DNA from: Desulfovibrio sp. A2
GTDB lineage: Bacteria; Desulfobacterota; Desulfovibrionia; Desulfovibrionales; Desulfovibrionaceae
Direction: 5' to 3'
DNA length: 43,493 bases
Assembly: GCF_000226255.1 (NCBI RefSeq)
Contig: NZ_AGFG01000031.1
Span: 1-43,493 of the forward strand
Position 1 is the stretch's first letter. Every line of letters starts with the position of its first letter. Below the pieces are notes generated by a model that saw only the letters and a list, made by a program, of their open reading frames with translations, was not told the DNA's origin and searched no databases. Positions 40,438-43,493 of the stretch are shown in pieces. Both the position numbers and the translations under genes were made by a program.

Positions 40438-40938
40438 CTAGAAGGGCAAGCCTGACTTTACAGCGGCATGAACTCCAATTTTTATCAATTCTTGAAGTGC
40501 CGTTTTCAAAGAATCTCCTGTCAGGTTGAGCAGTGCTTTGGTTTTTGATTCTTTCTCTGAAGATGTGAGGGATGATCCTGATATGCAATCCTCAACGATT
40601 TTTTTAATGGTCTCTTCGCTGAATTTAATAGTCACCACATTGAGCTCTGCAGTAAGTCCACCGTCAGGCTCTAGGTAGTCGCGCCCGTCCGCTGTGATTT
40701 CTAAAATTCTTGAATTTTTATGTCTGACTGGAGTTTCAGATCGTATAAGTCCCTTCTCCATAAGGTGCTGTAATTCCCTGACTGCTGCATGATTAATAAT
40801 GCCTTGCTCATCATGAATTTTCTCGCCCGAATGAATATGGAAATCTGGGAAGGACTTTTCATTAAAATCCAAAACACCTGTCTTGCTATTTTCTAGCGCT
40901 TCGAGAATATACCGCTGCAAAATTCTATTGGTAGCCAT
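40438..40938 (-). CDS. Winged-helix-like cargo protein
   Basis: A 166-residue, AT-rich gene antisense to the late operon. Residues 1-85 look like a winged helix: ILQRYILEALENSK, AAVRELQHLMEKGLIRSE and the wing SRILEITADGRDYLEPDG. The C-terminal half (EETIKKIVEDCISGSSLTSS, LKTALQELIKIGVHAAVK) is helical. It may be a regulator or a small effector expressed in the lysogen. ATG at 40938 is chosen because AAGGAGG lies 5 bases before it. Confidence 0.7.
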   Translation of the reverse strand: MATNRILQRYILEALENSKTGVLDFNEKSFPDFHIHSGEKIHDEQGIINHAAVRELQHLMEKGLIRSETPVRHKNSRILEITADGRDYLEPDGGLTAELNVVTIKFSEETIKKIVEDCISGSSLTSSEKESKTKALLNLTGDSLKTALQELIKIGVHAAVKSGLPF

Positions 40939-40984
40939 ATGCACCTCCTTGAAATTCTACAACTAGCATGTTGAGGACTTTAAT

Positions 40985-41431
40985 GTGTCCGCAGAATTAA
41001 TAAATCTATGGGGTCAAGATATTGCCATCGACGATACAGGCCAAGCCCTCGTCGCCGCAAGCGGCGAGTTCATCCTGACCGAAGGCGTGGAAACGGGCCT
41101 TCAGGATATCCGCCTGCGCCTGTTCACCCGGCTGGGTTCGCTCTTCTACGACCAGGGCTGGGGCAGCCTGATCCACGACTGGATATTCGAGGAGAACACC
41201 GAGGGGGCCCGCATCGCCTTCGAGGCGGAGGTGACCCTTCGGGTGGAGCTGGACCCGCGCGTGCAGGTGGGCAGCGTGCGCACCACGGTCTTCACGTGGG
41301 ACGAGCGCACCGTGCTGGCCGAGGTGTCGTGGACGTTCATCGGCGAGGACCAGCCCTCAAATCTCATCCTGCGCGTCGACAAGTCCGTGCGCGAACTGGT
41401 GGTGAAGGATGTCGACCCTGCGTCTGTCTAA
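40985..41431 (+). CDS. Baseplate protein (gp46 / gpW-like)
   Basis: A 148-residue protein with the pattern of gp46/W-type baseplate wedge proteins: ETGLQDIRLRLFTRLGSLFY, YDQGWGSLIHDWIFEENTEG. GTG at 40985 follows TTGAGGA. The first 10-12 codons are AT-rich and differ from the rest of the gene, so the border of the cargo exchange lies within the coding region. The product joins the baseplate wedge with the J-like protein, whose start overlaps its end by 23 bases. Confidence 0.85.
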   Translation: MSAELINLWGQDIAIDDTGQALVAASGEFILTEGVETGLQDIRLRLFTRLGSLFYDQGWGSLIHDWIFEENTEGARIAFEAEVTLRVELDPRVQVGSVRTTVFTWDERTVLAEVSWTFIGEDQPSNLILRVDKSVRELVVKDVDPASV

Positions 41432-42581
41432 ATCGCTGGAGCAGATCCGCGCGGAACTCTACGCCCGCATGGAGGCCGTACAGGACGAGTACGCCGCGCA
41501 GGGCTGGCTGCCGCAGCGCCTGAACCTGAACAAGGGCATCGCGCGCGGCCTCATCGAACTGTTCGCGTGGGGGTTGTGGCAGCTCTACCAACTGCTGGAG
41601 CAGGTGTTCCAGCAGGCCGTGCCCGCCAACGCCACCGGCGACTTCCTCGACCTGCACGCGGAACAGATCGAACTGGCCCGCAAGCAGGCTACGCAGGCGC
41701 GGGGCACGGTGACCTTCCACCGGGCGGCCACGTCGGTCAGCGGCGGAACGGACACGCCCAACGTGCGCATCCCCGCCGGGCGCATCGTGCGCACGCTGCC
41801 GGATGGCCGGGGCATGGTCTACCGCTACGTCACCGAGGCCGACGCGGTGCTGCCCGCCGGGGCCGGTGCGGTGGCCGTCATGGCGCGGGCCGAGGAGTAC
41901 GGTGCGGCGGCCAACGCGGCCCCCGGCCAGATCGTGGAACTGGCCACGCCGGTGCCCGGCATCGGCGCGATGAGCAACGCGGCGGGCTGGCTGACCGAGG
42001 AAGGAGCCGACGCGGAATCCGATTCCCTGTTGCGTCGCCGGTACTCGCTGGCGTGGCAGGCGCGCGCGGGCATCACCAGCGCCGCGTACAAGGCGGCGGC
42101 CCTGTCCGTGACCGGCGTGGTGGACGTGTACGTGGACGACCAGCACCCGCGCGGCGAAGGCACCGTGGACGTGGTGGTCAAGGGCGCGGCGGGCCAGCCC
42201 ACCGAGCAGTTGTTGCAGGCGGTGCGCGCCGCCATCGCCGCGCAGATCCGCATCAACCACGACGTGGTGGTGAAGGCCCCCACGCCGGTGGGCGTGGACG
42301 TGGCCATGGAACTGGAACTGCTTTCCGGGGACGCGGACGCCACGGTGCTGGCCGCCCGCGCGTGGGTGGAGGCGCTGTTCAAGGGCGACCAGCCGGAGGT
42401 GCCCGCCTTCGGCATCGGGCACGACGTGGTGCGCGACCGCATGGCGGCGGGCATCGTCTCCATTGCCGGGGTCAAGCGCATCAACTGGGCCAGCCCGGTT
42501 GGCGACGTGGACATTCCCGCCGACGGGCTGGCCACCCTGAACAGCCTGACCGTAACCGCCCGCTGGGTGACGGAGGCATGA
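41409..42581 (+). CDS. Baseplate wedge protein J-like (gp47)
   Basis: A 390-residue protein of the baseplate J family: FLDLHAEQIELARKQATQAR, TVTFHRAATSVSGGTDTPNV, IPAGRIVRTLPDGRG, and the later DSLLRRRYSLAWQARAGITS with DVYVDDQHPRGEGTVDVVVK. These are typical of gpJ/gp47. It forms the wedge arm to which the fibres are attached. The start overlaps the previous gene by 23 bases. Confidence 0.93.
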   Translation: MSTLRLSKSLEQIRAELYARMEAVQDEYAAQGWLPQRLNLNKGIARGLIELFAWGLWQLYQLLEQVFQQAVPANATGDFLDLHAEQIELARKQATQARGTVTFHRAATSVSGGTDTPNVRIPAGRIVRTLPDGRGMVYRYVTEADAVLPAGAGAVAVMARAEEYGAAANAAPGQIVELATPVPGIGAMSNAAGWLTEEGADAESDSLLRRRYSLAWQARAGITSAAYKAAALSVTGVVDVYVDDQHPRGEGTVDVVVKGAAGQPTEQLLQAVRAAIAAQIRINHDVVVKAPTPVGVDVAMELELLSGDADATVLAARAWVEALFKGDQPEVPAFGIGHDVVRDRMAAGIVSIAGVKRINWASPVGDVDIPADGLATLNSLTVTARWVTEA

Positions 42582-43252
42582 TGTCGGGCCTGTTCTGGTC
42601 ATACTTCCGCGAGCGGCTGGCGTGGCCGTGGATCTTCCGTCCGGGGCCGCTGGCCGTCATCGCGCGCGGGCTGGCCGACTACCTGGACACCGTGCGCGAG
42701 GACATCCGCTGGACGCGCGACCAGTGGATCGTGACCACGGCGGAACAGGCGCTGATGCAGGGCTTCGGCGTGTCGCGCGGCGCGCCGCGCACCCGGCACG
42801 ATGACGACGACCGCCACCGCCGCCGGGTGGAACGCGCCTACGCCTGGCACGCCATGGGCGGCACCGTGGAAGGGCTGCCGCGCATCCTTGAGGAATACGG
42901 CTACCCCGGCGGCAGGGTGCGCAACCTGCGCGACCACAACGCCGAGCTGTGGGCGCACTTCGACGTGGAGTTGCTGAACCCGCCCGCGCTGTTCGGGCAG
43001 GCCGACATCGAGGCCGTGCTGGATCTGGTCAACGAATACAAGCCCGCGCGCTCGATGGTGGGGCTGGTGCAGTTCACCGGTCGAGGCGCGGCCCCGCTGA
43101 CGCTGGGGGCCGTGCTGACCACATCGGTGGTGGTCGAGCACGTGGTGGCCACCGGCTCCGAAGCGCCGTTCCCGCCCGCCCCGCTGCAAGCCGGGGTGGT
43201 AGCCGTGCAATACATTTTCGTCCGACACGAAGTACGCGAGGTTACGTCATGA
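42581..43252 (+). CDS. Baseplate protein gp48 / P2 gpI-like
   Basis: A 223-residue protein: GLADYLDTVREDIRWTRDQW, RRVERAYAWHAMGGTVEGLP, RILEEYGYPGGRVRNLRDHN and PARSMVGLVQFTGRG agree with tail protein I types that connect the wedge to the fibres. There are two consecutive ATGs (42578 and 42581); the second has better spacing to GGAGG. The stop overlaps the fibre gene start (ATGA). Confidence 0.83.
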   Translation: MSGLFWSYFRERLAWPWIFRPGPLAVIARGLADYLDTVREDIRWTRDQWIVTTAEQALMQGFGVSRGAPRTRHDDDDRHRRRVERAYAWHAMGGTVEGLPRILEEYGYPGGRVRNLRDHNAELWAHFDVELLNPPALFGQADIEAVLDLVNEYKPARSMVGLVQFTGRGAAPLTLGAVLTTSVVVEHVVATGSEAPFPPAPLQAGVVAVQYIFVRHEVREVTS

Positions 43253-43493
43253 GCGATGAGCTGAAAGGCATCTGGACCGCGAAGGGATTGGAAAAGCTGG
43301 CGGCGGCCTACGCCGGGGGCGCGCCCCTGGTGCTGCGGCAGATTGCCGTGGGCGACGGCGGGGGCAGCGTGCCCGCGCCCGCGCCCAGTTGGACCGGCCT
43401 TGCGGCGGAGAAGTGGCGCGGCAACGTCAACGCCGTCATGGTCAACCCCGACGCCCCCACCGAGGTGGTGGCCGACGTGGTGCTGCCCTTCAA
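43249..43493 (+). CDS. Tail fibre (tail-collar DUF3751 type), partial
   Basis: The first 81 residues are visible; the gene is cut by the window edge. MSDELKGIWTAKGLEKLAAA is followed by GGAPLVLRQIAVGDGGGS and NAVMVNPDAPTEVVADVVLP, the N-terminal domain by which phage tail fibres attach to the baseplate (PF12571). The host-binding C-terminus lies outside. It starts in the stop of the gpI-like gene. Confidence 0.88.
   Translation, partial: MSDELKGIWTAKGLEKLAAAYAGGAPLVLRQIAVGDGGGSVPAPAPSWTGLAAEKWRGNVNAVMVNPDAPTEVVADVVLPF

Larger units (their letters stand above)
7501..43493 (+). mobile_element. Mu-like transposable prophage (left end and body, right end outside the window)
   Basis: Gene order follows Mu: leftward repressor, early operon with MuA and MuB, gam, gemA, lysis genes, gp27/28/29/30-like packaging and head genes, contractile tail, baseplate, then the first tail-fibre gene cut by the window edge. 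The left end is estimated at about 7500 because the first of three MuA-like sites begins there; no terminal TG dinucleotide was found at the exact expected base, so the end is uncertain by some 15 bases. Four groups of minus-strand AT-rich cargo genes interrupt the rightward operon. Confidence 0.9.

Noticed and set aside
1..43493. CRISPR arrays, rRNA genes and classical insertion sequences
   Set aside because: No regular repeat-spacer pattern, rRNA-like stretch or IS-type transposase was seen; the only transposase is MuA-like.

Overview
The window is GC-rich and most likely comes from a sulfate reducer of the Desulfovibrio/Nitratidesulfovibrio group. That placement is inferred from the general look of the proteins and from Mu-like prophages being common in that group; no search was run. 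Very little host DNA is visible: a thioredoxin-like gene and the start of a cysteine-rich zinc-protein gene at the left edge (1-288, minus strand), a tRNA-Arg(TCT) gene with a good sigma-70 promoter (7220-7338, minus), and about 160 bases of flank.

Two mobile elements fill the rest. The left one (about 489-6682, minus strand) is a short block reading away from the tRNA: an SF3 helicase/primase-like protein, a Toprim primase, a small terminase candidate, a lambda GpA-type large terminase and a small excisionase-like HTH protein. It has no visible integrase, portal, capsid or tail, so it is either a prophage remnant or a capsid-less satellite-like island.

The second element is a Mu-like transposable prophage that begins near 7500 and runs off the right edge. 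Three MuA-site-like repeats have the L1-L2-L3 spacing of Mu. A leftward CI/LexA-type repressor faces a rightward early operon across a palindromic operator. The early operon holds two small early proteins (one Ner-like), the DDE transposase MuA, the ATPase MuB, a winged-helix protein, Gam, GemA and several small early proteins. The late region then reads: holin, lysozyme-like transglycosylase, spanins, two small proteins, terminase small and large (gp27/gp28-like), portal (gp29), F-like head protein with a nuclease-like tail (gp30), protease with an internal scaffold start, decoration protein, major capsid, gp36/gpG/gp37/gp38-like connectors, contractile sheath, tube, frameshifted tail chaperone, tape measure, hub, spike, baseplate W/J/I and the start of a tail fibre.

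The most unusual feature is that this rightward operon is interrupted at four places by AT-rich genes on the opposite strand: 15899-16977 (DUF1232 protein plus a C-terminally anchored protein), 21614-24199 (a zinc-finger protein and a PD-(D/E)XK-like protein, separated by a frameshifted fragment of a second portal gene), 34187-35260 (unrecognised) and 40438-40938 (winged-helix protein). They look like separately acquired cargo, plausibly anti-phage or lysogenic-conversion genes. Two of the late genes directly downstream of cargo (holin and portal) have their ribosome binding site buried in an 11-bp hairpin.
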